Origin: Candidatus Tenebribacter mawsonii
Lineage (GTDB): Bacteria > Cloacimonadota > Cloacimonadia > Cloacimonadales > TCS61
Assembly: GCA_030765665.1 (NCBI GenBank)
Contig: JAVCCD010000221.1
Coordinates: 1-7,415, forward strand
Direction: 5' to 3'
DNA: 7,415 bases
Every line of letters starts with the position of its first letter. Position 1 is the first letter of the stretch. Below, piece by piece: positions 6,470 through 7,415 of the stretch. A program made the translations under genes and the position numbers. The notes beneath the pieces are model-generated. The model was not told the DNA's origin, did not search any database, and saw only the letters and a list, made by a program, of their open reading frames with translations.

Positions 6470-7415
6470 ACCAGGTAAAACTAATTGCAGATTTCAGATT
6501 GATAAATGACTCGTGTACTGTATCGGGATTTTCCCATCCGCGATCTTGAAGATTCAAATAAAAGTAGTTTTCCCAAAGATCCTCATGATCATAATAACTA
6601 TCCATGAAAAGATCTAAAGTTTCATATTGTCGATTTGAGTATTCTAAAGAGATATCAAAAGTAAATTTATCTAAGATAGTAAAACCTGTTCCTGCCGTAA
6701 AAGTTGGTGTAGTGATCTCATTTGAAAACACAAAGCCGGAATCTTCATGCAAACCATAACTCGTCGTATAATTGAATCCAAAACGGAATGGGATTTTATT
6801 TGTTAAAACATGCTCTACACCGATATAATAGTTAATTGCATCATCGTATAATGGATTTGTATCAGACCATTTAATATATTCCACATCACAATTCATCACA
6901 GTTCTCATTATGTTTCTCGGTTTAAAAGAAAACCCTAAACGAGCATTCATCGGAAGTACATACTGAGCATAAGTTAGTGAATCTAAAGGTGTACCCGTAG
7001 AATCAAATTTAGTATAAACAAATACAGCCTCTTCTACATCTACCCCATCTTTGTCTCCAGTAACATCAAGCTCCACTTTTGGTGTGATACACAAACCCAG
7101 ATCAAATCTCGGAGATAGATGAAAATTCATACCGACTTTAAACTTGAATCCTGAGAATTCTCTTTCCAGCGTATTGATAGTGTCATTCAATGTATTGTTC
7201 ATAATGTCTTGAGCTTCCGGTGTCCAGATCACACTATTTTCCATTTCAGAGTCACCTAAATATTTTGCAAATTCTATACCGAATGAGCATAGGTTAGTAT
7301 CAATCACAGCAATCTGAAAAGCCATTGCATTAATTCCACCTTTGCTTTCTATAGAATTCTGGGCAATCTTAGGTGGATATCCATTATCATCAGAATTCCT
7401 GTTATTTCTGACCTG
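6468..7415 (-). CDS. Outer-membrane beta-barrel protein, FadL/UPF0164-like (5' end missing)
   Basis: The C-terminal 315 codons of a gene whose reading frame is open to the right edge. The first in-frame ATG in the window (7323-7325) has no evident ribosome binding site, and coding-like sequence continues upstream of it, so it is probably internal and the true start lies outside. The visible part has no hydrophobic helix. It shows many alternating polar/aromatic strands: FKFKVGMNFHLS, RFDLGLCITPKVELDV, YVLPMNARLGFSFKP, FRFGFNYTTSYG and FTFDISLEYSNRQYE. The chain ends ISFTW; a C-terminal aromatic on the last strand is the usual recognition signal for the BAM machinery. The pattern of strand, long acidic loop, strand, and the phrase RxxxxVxxDVEYIKWSD, resembles FadL/OmpP1 and UPF0164 (PorV-like) barrels, which transport hydrophobic molecules or act in secretion; the substrate is unknown. 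It is followed 6 nt later by the nucleotidase, suggesting one envelope transcript. Confidence 0.75.
   Translation of the reverse strand, partial: QVRNNRNSDDNGYPPKIAQNSIESKGGINAMAFQIAVIDTNLCSFGIEFAKYLGDSEMENSVIWTPEAQDIMNNTLNDTINTLEREFSGFKFKVGMNFHLSPRFDLGLCITPKVELDVTGDKDGVDVEEAVFVYTKFDSTGTPLDSLTYAQYVLPMNARLGFSFKPRNIMRTVMNCDVEYIKWSDTNPLYDDAINYYIGVEHVLTNKIPFRFGFNYTTSYGLHEDSGFVFSNEITTPTFTAGTGFTILDKFTFDISLEYSNRQYETLDLFMDSYYDHEDLWENYFYLNLQDRGWENPDTVHESFINLKSAISFTW

Noticed and set aside
1..7415. Defence system, CRISPR array, toxin-antitoxin pair or RNA gene
   Set aside because: No regularly spaced repeats, no tRNA-like cloverleaf and no defence-type domains were seen; the genes are housekeeping or envelope functions.

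Overview
This is a low-G+C window from a diderm (Gram-negative-type) bacterium. All five intact or partial genes lie on the minus strand, as does a decayed recombinase remnant. The signal-peptide-bearing 5'-nucleotidase and the outer-membrane beta-barrel ending in an aromatic residue require an outer membrane. The gene set and style (YbbR-domain protein next to tsaD, a FadL/UPF0164-like barrel, short low-G+C spacers) recall the FCB superphylum, possibly Cloacimonadota. That placement is inference from gene style only; there is no rRNA or other phylogenetic marker that I could compare here.

Layout in the direction of transcription (right to left). (1) 7415-4803: the 3' part of an outer-membrane barrel gene that runs off the right edge, followed 6 nt later by a periplasmic metallophosphatase/5'-nucleotidase. 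The ribosome binding site of the second gene overlaps the stop codon of the first. (2) 4802-4630: a 173-bp spacer with a 12-bp perfect palindrome and a weak candidate promoter. (3) 4629-1882: a tight three-gene cluster of a HEAT-repeat protein (GTG start with a strong Shine-Dalgarno), a membrane-anchored YbbR/CdaR-like protein (11-nt gap), and tsaD (14-nt overlap). (4) 1881-1273: 609 bp with no intact gene. It holds a tyrosine recombinase pseudogene (box I to just before the catalytic tyrosine, with a nonsense codon, a frameshift/deletion and substituted active-site residues) and a 17-bp bulged inverted repeat that starts where recombinase similarity stops. (5) 1272-22: an RhlE-type DEAD-box RNA helicase, visibly richer in G+C than the central cluster.

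Functionally, the window mixes housekeeping RNA and translation functions (the TsaD component of tRNA t6A synthesis; an RNA helicase) with envelope functions (YbbR, nucleotidase, barrel). I see no defence system, CRISPR array, tRNA or rRNA, and no convincing new multi-gene system. The least ordinary stretch is the recombinase relic with its inverted repeat at 1392-1792.
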